The translations under genes and the position numbers were made by a program. 35,247 bases of DNA from Candidatus Bathyarchaeota archaeon. Its GTDB lineage: Archaea > Thermoproteota > Bathyarchaeia > Bathyarchaeales > DTEX01. Location of the stretch: NCBI GenBank assembly GCA_018396655.1, contig JAGTQF010000011.1:1-35247 (forward strand), in the 5' to 3' direction. The stretch's first letter is position 1; the number at the start of each line of letters is the position of its first letter. The notes beneath the pieces were generated by a model. That model saw only the letters and a list, made by a program, of their open reading frames with translations, was not told the DNA's origin and ran no database searches. Positions 1 to 8,752 of this stretch are shown in pieces.

Positions 1-341
1 GCCTTCTCCAGCGCCCTCCTCCCAGTTATCCCATATAGGCTAGAATAAAATATTAAATTCTCTAAACCAGTTAAATCGTCATATAGGGCGGGGTTCTGAG
101 GGCAATAATTAATCTTAGCCCTAATCTCCGAATCCCTCACTTCGCCACCAAGCACCTCAATAGTTCCTTCATCAGGCTCAATCACACCAGCAATCATCGA
201 GATTAGGGTTGATTTTCCAGCACCATTCGGCCCGAGAAGCCCATAAACCTCGCCAAACCCAACATTAAAACTAACTTTGTCTACTGCGGTTTTATCGCCA
301 AACCTCTTTGTGAGCCCATTTACTTTAACAGCTACCCCCAT
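1..341 (-). CDS. ABC transporter ATP-binding protein, N-terminal part (truncated by window edge)
   Basis: Reverse-complement translation from ATG at 341: MGVAVKVNGLTKRFGDKTAVDKVSFNVGFGEVYGLLGPNGAGKSTLISMIAGVIEPDEGTIEVLGGEVRD...; Walker A GPNGAGKS; runs off position 1. Confidence 0.9.
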   Translation of the reverse strand, partial: MGVAVKVNGLTKRFGDKTAVDKVSFNVGFGEVYGLLGPNGAGKSTLISMIAGVIEPDEGTIEVLGGEVRDSEIRAKINYCPQNPALYDDLTGLENLIFYSSLYGITGRRALEK

Positions 342-493
342 CACATTTTTCCTCCAAGCTTAACGTTAATGTCCAACCGCAAAAAATAAGCTTTTAAATT
401 AGCTTCCTGAAGAATGTTTATATCGCTCACATATTTTTCTTTAATAAATCCAAAATTAAGATGAAAATTGGGGTCTCCGAGGAGTAGGCTTCG

Positions 494-1609
494 TTGAAGG
501 GTGAGCTCATCTTTGCGCTTTTTATTCTAGCCTTCTGGTTAGCGGTTTATATTCTGGGTAGGATTTTGTCCTTAAAAAGATATGGGGTGGAGGTTAAGCC
601 TCTCCTCCTCAAATATAATTCCGAGGGGTTTAAGAGTCTCCTTTATAAGTTTTCCAGCCGGTGGAGGAGGGCATGGATATTTTTCTCCCATATAAGCATC
701 TTATTGGGTTTTGGGTTGATGCTCTTCGCCATAATATTTCTCTCGGGTAACCTTATTGAGTCTCTTCTTCCAGGCGGAGAAGGAGCGGTTATAACACCAA
801 TTATACCTGGATTAACGCTCAGCCTATATTGGCTCCCATATTTCTTAATCGCGGTTATTGTGGCAGTCTTCACTCATGAGGCTGCACATGGAATAATTGC
901 CTTAATCGAGGGAATAGACATAAAATCTGCCGGAGCGCTTATTCTAGCAATCTTCTTTGGGGGCTTCGTCGAGATAGACGAGGGGAAGCTAAACAATCTT
1001 CCGCAAGTATCTAGAATGAAGATTTTCTCGGCCGGCTCATCATCAAACATTTTAGGGGGATTAATAGTCTTCTTGATTCTCTCGGCCCTCTTCATTCAGA
1101 GCCCCTCAGGAATAGTTGTTCTTGAGGTTTTAGATGGTGGTCCATTAGATGCCGCTGGCATTAGAAGATGGGATGTGATATACGCCTTAAATGGCACGAT
1201 AATACGCACATACCAAGATTTGGTGGAGTTTATGTCTGGCATTAGGCCAGGTGATACGCTCATAGTTTCAACTAGTAGGGGCGTCTTCACTATAAAGATA
1301 ATCCCAAACCCGGATAACTCTGAGAGGGCCATAATTGGGATAGTCCGGCCAGTACTCCAGTATTACCCAAGTAGGCTTGGGCTGAGCCCCTTCTGGAATA
1401 TTCAAGCCTACTTAACCCTAAACTGGCTTTTCCTGATTCTCGTAAATGTTGCTGTCTTCAATATGCTCCCAATCCCACTATTAGACGGTGACAGGTTTCT
1501 TCAATGCCTTCTTGAGAGGATTGCTGGAAGTGATACCCTGAGAAAATTCCTCAATATACTATCATTGTTTCTTATGGCTGCCAATATAATTGTGGGCATG
1601 AGACCATAG
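494..1609 (+). CDS. Site-2 protease family intramembrane zinc metalloprotease with PDZ domain
   Basis: HEAAH (HExxH) in a transmembrane segment, PDZ-like GGPLDAAGIRRWDVIYALNG, NMLPIPLLDGDR (S2P second motif); TTG start. Confidence 0.88.
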   Translation: MKGELIFALFILAFWLAVYILGRILSLKRYGVEVKPLLLKYNSEGFKSLLYKFSSRWRRAWIFFSHISILLGFGLMLFAIIFLSGNLIESLLPGGEGAVITPIIPGLTLSLYWLPYFLIAVIVAVFTHEAAHGIIALIEGIDIKSAGALILAIFFGGFVEIDEGKLNNLPQVSRMKIFSAGSSSNILGGLIVFLILSALFIQSPSGIVVLEVLDGGPLDAAGIRRWDVIYALNGTIIRTYQDLVEFMSGIRPGDTLIVSTSRGVFTIKIIPNPDNSERAIIGIVRPVLQYYPSRLGLSPFWNIQAYLTLNWLFLILVNVAVFNMLPIPLLDGDRFLQCLLERIAGSDTLRKFLNILSLFLMAANIIVGMRP

Positions 1610-1680
1610 AAGGGAAAACATAAATGAATTGCCACAGACAATAATTCTTTGGCATTAAAGGGGGAGAAGATAGCAAGGAT

Positions 1681-2607
1681 ATGATTAGTTGCACGGTATG
1701 CGGGGTTCGAGAAGCCTTTTATGCTAGGCTCTATTCTGGCGAGAAGCTTTGCACAAGATGCTTCTTAGAGTCAATTGAGGATAAGGTTAGAGCGGCGATA
1801 GCTAGGCATAGGATGTTTGAGTTTAACGATAGGATAGCGGTTGCGGTTTCAGGTGGAAAGGATAGTCTCAGCCTACTGCATATATTGGCGAGGATTGAAA
1901 GAGACTTTCCAAATGCCTCATTATATGCAATAACTGTTGATGAGGGGATAGAGGGCTATAGGGACGAAGCCATAGAAATAGCCTCAGAAAACTGCGAAAG
2001 ACTTGGCGTAAGACACTTCATAATATCATTTAAGGAGCTTTACGGTTACGCACTCGATGATATTGTAAAGCGTATTCGCCATCTGGAAAGCGGACTAACG
2101 CCATGCTCATACTGCGGCGTTCTTAGGAGGAGGGCTCTAAATGTATTGGCGAGGAGGATTAATGCAACCAAAATCGCTACTGCACACAACTTGGACGATG
2201 AAATACAAACGTTCATGCTCAATATAATTCATGGAGACACGTCTAGAATGTCCAGAACCGGGCCAGCGTTCGACGAGGAGTTGCCGAACTTAATTCCGAG
2301 GGTTAAACCATTATGTGAGGTTCTTGAGAAGGAGACGACGTTATATGCTTATCTTAGGGGGATAAGATTTCAGGAGAACCCATGCCCATACGCTAGTGAA
2401 GCGTTGAGAAATGATGTGCGGAATATGTTGAATAGGCTTGAGGAGAAGCATCCTGGAATAAAATACACCATATATAGGTCGGCTGAGAAGATTAGGGAAG
2501 CCCTTAGAGAGAAGATTCCAAAAATTAAGTTGAGCCGATGTAAAGTATGTGGGGAGCCAACGGTTGGCGAGATATGCCAAGTATGCCAACTACTCCAAGG
2601 CATATGA
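1681..2607 (+). CDS. tRNA 2-thiolation protein, TtuA/Ncs6/TtcA family (PP-loop ATPase)
   Basis: PP-loop SGGKDSLSLLHIL, N-terminal CxxC...CxxC zinc finger, central CSYCG, C-terminal CKVCG...CQVC zinc finger. Confidence 0.85.
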   Translation: MISCTVCGVREAFYARLYSGEKLCTRCFLESIEDKVRAAIARHRMFEFNDRIAVAVSGGKDSLSLLHILARIERDFPNASLYAITVDEGIEGYRDEAIEIASENCERLGVRHFIISFKELYGYALDDIVKRIRHLESGLTPCSYCGVLRRRALNVLARRINATKIATAHNLDDEIQTFMLNIIHGDTSRMSRTGPAFDEELPNLIPRVKPLCEVLEKETTLYAYLRGIRFQENPCPYASEALRNDVRNMLNRLEEKHPGIKYTIYRSAEKIREALREKIPKIKLSRCKVCGEPTVGEICQVCQLLQGI

Positions 2608-2667
2608 GCTTGACTGAGAGGATTTAGAAAAACTAATTTCTATGTAAATTCTAAACTAAGAGGGTTT

Positions 2668-3252
2668 ATGGGAGGTCTACATGGGATGAGCCCTAAAATT
2701 GAGAGTGCTGAGGGTGAGAGGGAAGCAATATTTAATGTTGCGAGGCTTATGCAAGTTGCTGCGAGAACTGCCCCTAAGGCGGCTGGGATAGATGATATCC
2801 TAACGCTAATTGTTTATGGAGCTGAGAAGGATGCCATAGCCGATAAAATGGAGGAGATGGGTGAGCAGAGGAAGATTGATCTTTTCAAGCGCGACGCTAA
2901 GAACGTAAGGGATTCGGAAGCCATCATTTTAATAGGCGTTCGAGGGAGCAAAAGCCTAGGACTAAATTGCGGGGCATGCGGCTACAGGAGTTGCAAGGAG
3001 TTTGAGGAGGCACAGAAAACTGCTGGACAAGACTTTATCGGCCCAACATGCCTTTTTAAGGCCCTAGACCTTGGAATAGCCATCGGCTCAGCCGTGAAGA
3101 TTGCAAGCACTCTAAACATCGACAACAGAATAATGTATCGCATTGGAACAGCAGCCCTAAAATTAAATTTAATGCCAGGAGCAACAGTCATAATGGGTAT
3201 ACCGCTATCGGCTAAGGGCAAGAACATATATTTTGATAGGAAATGGCCATAA
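2668..3252 (+). CDS. DUF2148 ferredoxin-domain protein
   Basis: Cys cluster LNCGACGYRSCKEFEEA...GPTCLFKALDLGIAIGSAVKIA typical of DUF2148 proteins. Confidence 0.75.
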   Translation: MGGLHGMSPKIESAEGEREAIFNVARLMQVAARTAPKAAGIDDILTLIVYGAEKDAIADKMEEMGEQRKIDLFKRDAKNVRDSEAIILIGVRGSKSLGLNCGACGYRSCKEFEEAQKTAGQDFIGPTCLFKALDLGIAIGSAVKIASTLNIDNRIMYRIGTAALKLNLMPGATVIMGIPLSAKGKNIYFDRKWP

Positions 3253-3299
3253 AAATCGCTCTAAAGACAAGACAGATAATCTCACTCTTACTTTTGATT

Positions 3300-3633
3300 G
3301 GACGGTGGGTCACTGAAGCTCGACGTGCAGAATCCGCAAACCCAAACCAGCCCTCCACTCATACCCGAACCCCTCTGAGCACTGGGCGTCCAGGCTTAGG
3401 TTGCTCCCTCCCGGGCCTGGCCAGGTTCGCCCGGCAAACACGGTTACACCCCTCCTACGAGGGGTGCTCCGTGACCGCCAGCCCCAGAGGACAGATACTC
3501 ATCGTTTTGGGCTGGCTGGGTCGGCGGCCTTGCACGCCTCACTTCAGCTTTCGGCCCGTCGTGTAGGGGGTTTACGGTCGAGGCCGATTGCCTCTCAGGG
3601 GACCCCTAGCCCCCCGCCTAAGACCCACCGTCC
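3300..3633 (-). ncRNA. ffs: Signal recognition particle RNA (archaeal 7S RNA)
   Basis: Minus strand: terminal 12-nt pairing GGACGGTGGGTC (3622-3633) with GACCCACCGTCC (3300-3311). Helix 8 motif GGCCAGGCCCGGGAGGGAGCAACC at 3399-3422. Helix 6 hairpin CACGG..CACCCCTC-GTAG-GAGGGGTG..CCGTG at 3439-3473 with a GNAR (GUAG) tetraloop. Local GC is far above the surroundings and length is about 334 nt. Confidence 0.93.
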
Positions 3634-3654
3634 AAAATAAAATTTCGTTTGGGT

Positions 3655-3672
3655 GCTAATAAACTCTTTGCG
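3655..3672 (-). promoter_or_regulatory. Candidate BRE/TATA promoter of SRP RNA, overlapping the 5' flank and abutting the apgM 3' end
   Basis: Minus strand ...GCGCAAAGAGTTTATTAGCA..., about 25-30 nt upstream of the inferred 5' end at 3633. Confidence 0.4.
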
Positions 3673-3675
3673 CCT

Positions 3676-4956
3676 TTAAATGGCCTTTATTGTCTCCATT
3701 AGGATTGGCATTAGCATTGTTCCCCTCTCTATTGTTCCTAGGCTTCCACGCTGGCAATACCTCTCGGAGAACCTTTTTATTCCATCGCTCTTAATTTTAT
3801 CTCCGGATATCATTACTGGGACTGGTGTGTCGCTGTGCGCTTTGAGTTTGCATGGTGTTGAATGGTCCGCTGTAACGCATACAACTACATCCTCTAGGTT
3901 TATCTTATCTAGTATGCTCCCAAAGAAGTATCTGTCTATTATGGCTATCTTTTCAGCCTTAAGCATGAAATCCCCATCATGACCAGGCTCGTCCGGACCC
4001 TTGATGTGAATATAGAAGCAATCGAATTCCTCCAGTGTGCTCAATAGTTTCTCAGCTCTAATTAGGCAGTCATGTTTGAGGTCTCCGGATGGCGGTGGAA
4101 GCTCAATAAGCCGCATACCCGCTAACCTAGCGATTCCTCTTTCAACAGGCATGTCCGCTAGGCATGCAAATCTAACACCATACCACTCATTTATATTGAA
4201 GAATTTCGGTAGCGTATTGCCAGCGTCACGTGTAAGTATTACATTGGCCTTTAGTTTTCCCTCGGCTTCCCTAAGCCTATTAACCTCATGCCCATCCAAA
4301 ACCTCATGGCTCTTCCAGACAAACTCATTTACAAGCGCGGCTGAAATCCTAGCGGACTCGCTATCCTCAAGTGGAATACAGTCCTCAAGAATCATGCGGA
4401 CATCCATCTTTGCAACGCCCAGTCCAGCAACCCTCTCATACGCTGGGTCGGTGTTTGAGATTTTGCCGGATAATGGGGCTGCCTTACTCCTTATTACCAG
4501 AACACCCCTATGGCCAATAGTATTCTTAAACTCGAAATCGGCTGGATAAGACTCTAACCTAACTAGTTTGTTGACTGCCTCAGCGAGTTTAGACGCCTCT
4601 TCAGTGGTTAGGTTCCTGCCAGCCCTCCTATCAATTATAAGCCTACTCGGCCCTAGTGTTGCGAAGTTACATCTTAGCGCTAAATCGCCATCCCTCATAT
4701 TTAGACCTGAACCATATGCTTCAAGCGGCCCCCTACCAACATGATACTTGTATGGGTCGTAGCCTAAAATCGATATGACTGCAACATCGCTTTCCGGAGC
4801 TATGCCTCGACCAACAGTATACATAAGCCCGAGCCTACCAATGCTTGCTAAGAAATCCATGTTCGGCGTCTCAGCATACTCTAGAGGCGTCTTACCACTA
4901 AGCTCCTCTATTGGCAAGTCTCCCATACCATCAATAACCACGTAAATTAACTTCAA
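3676..4956 (-). CDS. apgM: 2,3-bisphosphoglycerate-independent phosphoglycerate mutase, archaeal type
   Basis: MKLIYVVIDGMGDLP...LEYAETPNMDFLASIGRLGLMYTVGRGIAPESDVAVISILGYDP; HIKGPDEPGHDGD and VTADHSTPCKLKAHSDTPVPVMI metal-site motifs. Confidence 0.93.
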   Translation of the reverse strand: MKLIYVVIDGMGDLPIEELSGKTPLEYAETPNMDFLASIGRLGLMYTVGRGIAPESDVAVISILGYDPYKYHVGRGPLEAYGSGLNMRDGDLALRCNFATLGPSRLIIDRRAGRNLTTEEASKLAEAVNKLVRLESYPADFEFKNTIGHRGVLVIRSKAAPLSGKISNTDPAYERVAGLGVAKMDVRMILEDCIPLEDSESARISAALVNEFVWKSHEVLDGHEVNRLREAEGKLKANVILTRDAGNTLPKFFNINEWYGVRFACLADMPVERGIARLAGMRLIELPPPSGDLKHDCLIRAEKLLSTLEEFDCFYIHIKGPDEPGHDGDFMLKAEKIAIIDRYFFGSILDKINLEDVVVCVTADHSTPCKLKAHSDTPVPVMISGDKIKSDGIKRFSERYCQRGSLGTIERGTMLMPILMETIKAI

Positions 4957-5080
4957 TTTCCATCAGCCCCGCTTCAGGCTCTATTATGAAAGGGTAAAGG
5001 GACACTATTAAAGTTTTTAAGTTTTAAGAACACTCTAGGAAAATGCTGTAAACCATAATATTTGTTCGGGGCGCATAGCA

Positions 5081-6631
5081 ATGAGACTTAAAGTTAGATT
5101 GCTTGACTTAGAAGCTGGCGGAAAATTCATAGTTGTTTTGAATAGGGATGATGCTGAGGATATGGGTGTTTCAGGACTAAGCCGTGTTAGGATTTCATAT
5201 GCCAACAGATGGTTGACGGCTATAGTTAATGTCGCGTTGGAGAGCGTTACAAGGGGTTATATTGGCGTATATAATGAGGTTAAGAGGTTTCTGAATTTGA
5301 GGGATGGTGATGAGGTTGATGTTGAGGCGGCGCACTTTCCACTCTCAGTCTATTATATAAGGAATAAGCTAAGCGGAAGGAAACTATCCTATGAGGAGAT
5401 ATTTGAGATAGTTAGGGATGTTGTCAGTGGTAATTTGAGCGAGATTGAGATTGCAGCATTCGTGACGGCCCTCCACACATTTGGATTGGATTTGGATGAG
5501 GCAACAAGCCTATCTATGGCTATGGTTGAGACTGGTAATAGGCTTGAGCTCAAGAAGCCCCTAATAGTTGATAAGCATTCTATAGGCGGCGTTCCTGGAG
5601 ATAAAACAACGCTTCTAGTTGTCCCAATAATTGCTGCGTCAGGATTAACGATACCTAAATCCTCCTCTAGGTCTATTACTTCCGCTGCTGGAACAGCCGA
5701 TAGAGCCGAGGTTCTTATGCCAGTCACGTTAGGCATAGAGGAGATGCGTGAGGTTGTCGAGAGGACTAATGGCTGTATTGTTTGGGGTGGGGCGTTAGAT
5801 TTGGCGCCAGCGGACGACATATTCATTAGGGTTGAGCATCCCCTGTCAATAGACCCGCTTCTACTGCCATCGATAATGAGTAAGAAGAAGGCTGTTGGCG
5901 CAAACCTCCTAGTAATTGATATACCAACTGGGAGGGGAACAAAGATAAAGACTATTGGCGAGGCGGATTTGTTGGCTAAAGACTTTATTGAGCTTGGCCG
6001 AAGGCTTGGAATAAGGGTTCAGTGCGCGGTTACGTATGGTGAGCAGCCGGTCGGCTACGCAATAGGCCCGGCCCTAGAGGCCTGGGAAGCCCTAAACACA
6101 ATAATGGGCAAGAGCCAATCATACGACTTAATAGATAAGGCGGTTCACATAGCCGGAATATTACTGGAAATGAGTGGAAAAGCTGATGGAAACGGTAGGG
6201 CAATAGCCTTAGAAATCCTAAGGTCGGGAAAAGCCGAGGAGAAGCTGCGTGAAATAATCAGCGCCCAAGGAGGGGACCCAAAAATTAAACCTGATGATAT
6301 AGTGTTGGGTTCAGAGAGGTTCACTGTGCACTCTAAGAGGGGCGGCGTAATCTTATGGATAGATAATGCATCAATAGTTGAGGCTGCTAGGCTGGCTGGC
6401 GCGCCGAGAGATAAAGGCGCGGGTGTTCTATTGCATAAGAAGATAGGTGACAAGGTTTCTGAAGGTGATGCGCTGGCAACGATATTTGCTGAAAGAGCCA
6501 GCAAGCTTGAGAGGGCCATAAGCCTCTTTGAGGAGTTTCCAGTTATAGGTGTTGGGGATAGGATGGAGATGCTAATCCACGAAGTTAAGGAGAGACCGGT
6601 GGCGAAGAGAACCTTCGTTCTTGAGCGCTAA
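5081..6631 (+). CDS. deoA: AMP phosphorylase (archaeal thymidine-phosphorylase family)
   Basis: KHSIGGVPGDKTTLLVVPIIAASGLTIPKSSSRSITSAAGTADRAEVL; N-terminal double-psi-barrel-like extension of archaeal AMPpase; C-terminal PYNP-like domain. Confidence 0.93.
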   Translation: MRLKVRLLDLEAGGKFIVVLNRDDAEDMGVSGLSRVRISYANRWLTAIVNVALESVTRGYIGVYNEVKRFLNLRDGDEVDVEAAHFPLSVYYIRNKLSGRKLSYEEIFEIVRDVVSGNLSEIEIAAFVTALHTFGLDLDEATSLSMAMVETGNRLELKKPLIVDKHSIGGVPGDKTTLLVVPIIAASGLTIPKSSSRSITSAAGTADRAEVLMPVTLGIEEMREVVERTNGCIVWGGALDLAPADDIFIRVEHPLSIDPLLLPSIMSKKKAVGANLLVIDIPTGRGTKIKTIGEADLLAKDFIELGRRLGIRVQCAVTYGEQPVGYAIGPALEAWEALNTIMGKSQSYDLIDKAVHIAGILLEMSGKADGNGRAIALEILRSGKAEEKLREIISAQGGDPKIKPDDIVLGSERFTVHSKRGGVILWIDNASIVEAARLAGAPRDKGAGVLLHKKIGDKVSEGDALATIFAERASKLERAISLFEEFPVIGVGDRMEMLIHEVKERPVAKRTFVLER

Positions 6632-6676
6632 AATTAAATATTCCTATATTCTTTATGGGTTTGTTAAGCTGGTGAG

Positions 6677-8032
6677 ATGATGGAAGAGTTCTTTAGGTTG
6701 GCTCTTGAGCTTATTGAGGCAAGCGAGAAGCATGAGGTATACCGTGGTGAGGAGTGTATAAACCTTATAGCGAGTGAGGGCCTAAAATCCCCGGCTGTTA
6801 GAGAGATGCTCCAGCTCACAATGGACCTTGAGAGTAGATATGCTGAGGGTGAGAATGACCTTGAGGGGCATGTGAGGAAGCGATATTATCAGGGACAAAA
6901 ATATATCACTGTTATAGAGGATCGCACAACAGACCTAATGAAAATGCTATTTAAGTGTAGCTGGGCTGATGTCCGGCTGGTCTCCGGAACCCACGCCAAC
7001 CTAGCAACATTCAAAGGCTTATCATTAACAACTAAAAGCCGGAAGATGGTTGTCGCACCATTAAGCGCCGGAGCCCACATATCCCACGACTACACAGGTT
7101 TAGCCGGGATGGTTTTGGGCTTAGAGAACATAGAGCACGCGTATGATGTTGATAGGATGAATATAGACCCAGATAATTCGGCTGAGATTATTAGGGCGGC
7201 AAAGCCCGGCATAGTAACATTCGGCGGAAGCCTATTCCTATTCCCACACCCAGTTAAAGAGCTTAGCGATGTAGCGCATGAGGTTGGCGCATACATAGTT
7301 TACGATGCAGCACACGTGCTTGGCTTAATAGCCGGGGGAATGTTCCAAGACCCACTTAGAGAGGGCGCAGACTTCATAACAGCATCAACCCACAAGACCT
7401 TTCCAGGTCCTCAGGGCGGCGTAATCCTAGCCGATAGGCGGGATGAGCGCATGGAAAAAGCCATAAAGAACGTTCAGTATGCGATTTTCCCGCTTAGCAC
7501 ATCGAACACGCATCTCGGCAGGCTTCCAGCAACTGGCATAGCGGCCCTAGAACTTAAGATATTCGGTGAGGCGCTTGCAAGGCAGACTATTAGGAATGCG
7601 CAGGTAGCTGGACAATATCTTTATGAGAATGGCCTAAAGGTTTTGGGCGAACGCTATGGCTTCACAATGTCACATCAGCTGGCAGTTGACGTCCGAGAGT
7701 ATGGTGGCGGCAGAAGGGTTTCCGAGGCCCTTGAGGAAGCAAACATAATACTGAACAGGAATCTTCTGCCATACGACAACCAGAATAACCGCGAGAACCC
7801 ATCCGGCATAAGAATAGGCTTCCAGGACGTAACTAGAAGAGGCTTCGGCGAGAGCGACATAAAATACCTATGCGACCTAATGCTTGACGTAATCAAGGGC
7901 AGGCGCAGGCCAGAAGAAGTAAGAAAAGACGTCATAGCACTAAGAAGAGAACACAGCGAAATCAAATATGGATTCCAAAGCGTAAAAGAAGCCGTGGAAT
8001 ATCTGCAGAAAAGCCTAAAAGGAGTATCATGA
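6677..8032 (+). CDS. glyA: Serine hydroxymethyltransferase (archaeal type)
   Basis: NLIASEG, SRYAEG, TASTHKTFPGPQGGVI (PLP lysine), RIGFQDVTRRG. Confidence 0.93.
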   Translation: MMEEFFRLALELIEASEKHEVYRGEECINLIASEGLKSPAVREMLQLTMDLESRYAEGENDLEGHVRKRYYQGQKYITVIEDRTTDLMKMLFKCSWADVRLVSGTHANLATFKGLSLTTKSRKMVVAPLSAGAHISHDYTGLAGMVLGLENIEHAYDVDRMNIDPDNSAEIIRAAKPGIVTFGGSLFLFPHPVKELSDVAHEVGAYIVYDAAHVLGLIAGGMFQDPLREGADFITASTHKTFPGPQGGVILADRRDERMEKAIKNVQYAIFPLSTSNTHLGRLPATGIAALELKIFGEALARQTIRNAQVAGQYLYENGLKVLGERYGFTMSHQLAVDVREYGGGRRVSEALEEANIILNRNLLPYDNQNNRENPSGIRIGFQDVTRRGFGESDIKYLCDLMLDVIKGRRRPEEVRKDVIALRREHSEIKYGFQSVKEAVEYLQKSLKGVS

Positions 8033-8037
8033 CGAAG

Positions 8038-8075
8038 GAGAGGGGAGGGAGCTAATCGAAAAGATAGGGAGGTAT
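8038..8075 (+). repeat. 38-bp repeat, copy 1 (GAGAGGGGAGGGAGCTAATCGAAAAGATAGGGAGGTAT)
   Basis: Exact 38/38 match to 8670-8707 read by eye; lies in the SHMT/DUF4258 intergenic region. Confidence 0.95.
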
Positions 8076-8125
8076 TCTTCGAGCATTTTTATGAAGTCCT
8101 ACCAAAGGAGCGCTAGCATATCACG

Positions 8126-8410
8126 ATGTTCAGTTTTTCGAAGCATGCCAGTGAGAAAATGAAGGAACGGGGAATAGGGATAGAGGATTTAAGGAGGGTT
8201 TTTGAGAACCCCATATTTAGATTCTATGATGTGTCATCGAGAGCCGAAGTTACAATAGGCGAAAGCATCCTTTATGACCTTAAAATCTTTCTTGTGGTAA
8301 TCTTTAGAAGAAAGGACGATTGTTTACATATTATTACGATTTACCCAATAAGAAATGTTAGGGAAGAAGTAGAGAGAAAAGTTAAATCGGGAAGGTGGAT
8401 TCAAATATAG
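8126..8410 (+). CDS. DUF4258 family protein (putative toxin of a TA-like pair)
   Basis: MFSFSKHASEKMKERGIGIEDLRRVFENPIF...; small ORF immediately followed by a DUF2283 ORF. Confidence 0.75.
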   Translation: MFSFSKHASEKMKERGIGIEDLRRVFENPIFRFYDVSSRAEVTIGESILYDLKIFLVVIFRRKDDCLHIITIYPIRNVREEVERKVKSGRWIQI

Positions 8411-8623
8411 GTGGGAGGAAAATTGAGAGTAAATTACGATGCTGAGGAAGACATCCTCTACATAGTTATCAGGGAGGAACCAATAGTCGATAGCAAAGAG
8501 ATAGACGAAGACATCAGAGTGGAATACAATCTTGAAGGCGAAATAGCGGGAATAGAGATAATGAACGCAAGAAATATAGCCAGAATAATGGCCAAGGAAA
8601 TAGCAGCAATAATAAACAAATAA
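8411..8623 (+). CDS. DUF2283 family protein (putative antitoxin partner); real start may be TTG at 8423
   Basis: RVNYDAEEDILYIVIREEPIVDSKEIDEDIRVEYNLEGEIAGIEIMNA is characteristic. GGTGGGAGGA (8410-8419) is a Shine-Dalgarno-like site for TTG at 8423. Confidence 0.8.
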   Translation: MGGKLRVNYDAEEDILYIVIREEPIVDSKEIDEDIRVEYNLEGEIAGIEIMNARNIARIMAKEIAAIINK

Positions 8624-8669
8624 TGATAAAATATAGAAATAAGCAACAAAAACGTTAACGTGGAAGTGA

Positions 8670-8707
8670 GAGAGGGGAGGGAGCTAATCGAAAAGATAGG
8701 GAGGTAT
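8670..8707 (+). repeat. 38-bp repeat, copy 2
   Basis: Exact match to 8038-8075; direct orientation. Confidence 0.95.
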
Positions 8708-8752
8708 CGATAGAAAACTTTAAAAGTAAATTTGGCTTTTCTCCCATTTCTT

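Noticed and set aside
3243-3640. Plus-strand ORFs 3243..3566 and 3401..3640 in the ORF track
   Set aside because: They cover the SRP RNA gene; the open frames are a by-product of GC-rich structured RNA and the peptides look non-protein-like.
4037-4549. 170-aa plus-strand ORF antisense to apgM
   Set aside because: Fully antisense to a confident conserved CDS; composition is Ser-rich as expected for shadow ORFs.
5389-5826. 145-aa minus-strand ORF inside AMP phosphorylase
   Set aside because: Shadow ORF antisense to a conserved enzyme; no recognisable motifs.
8029-8125. Possible small protein upstream of DUF4258 that includes repeat copy 1
   Set aside because: The ATG at 8029 gives only MTKERGGS-stop. 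The frame shared with copy 2 has no upstream start and runs into the DUF4258 start region.
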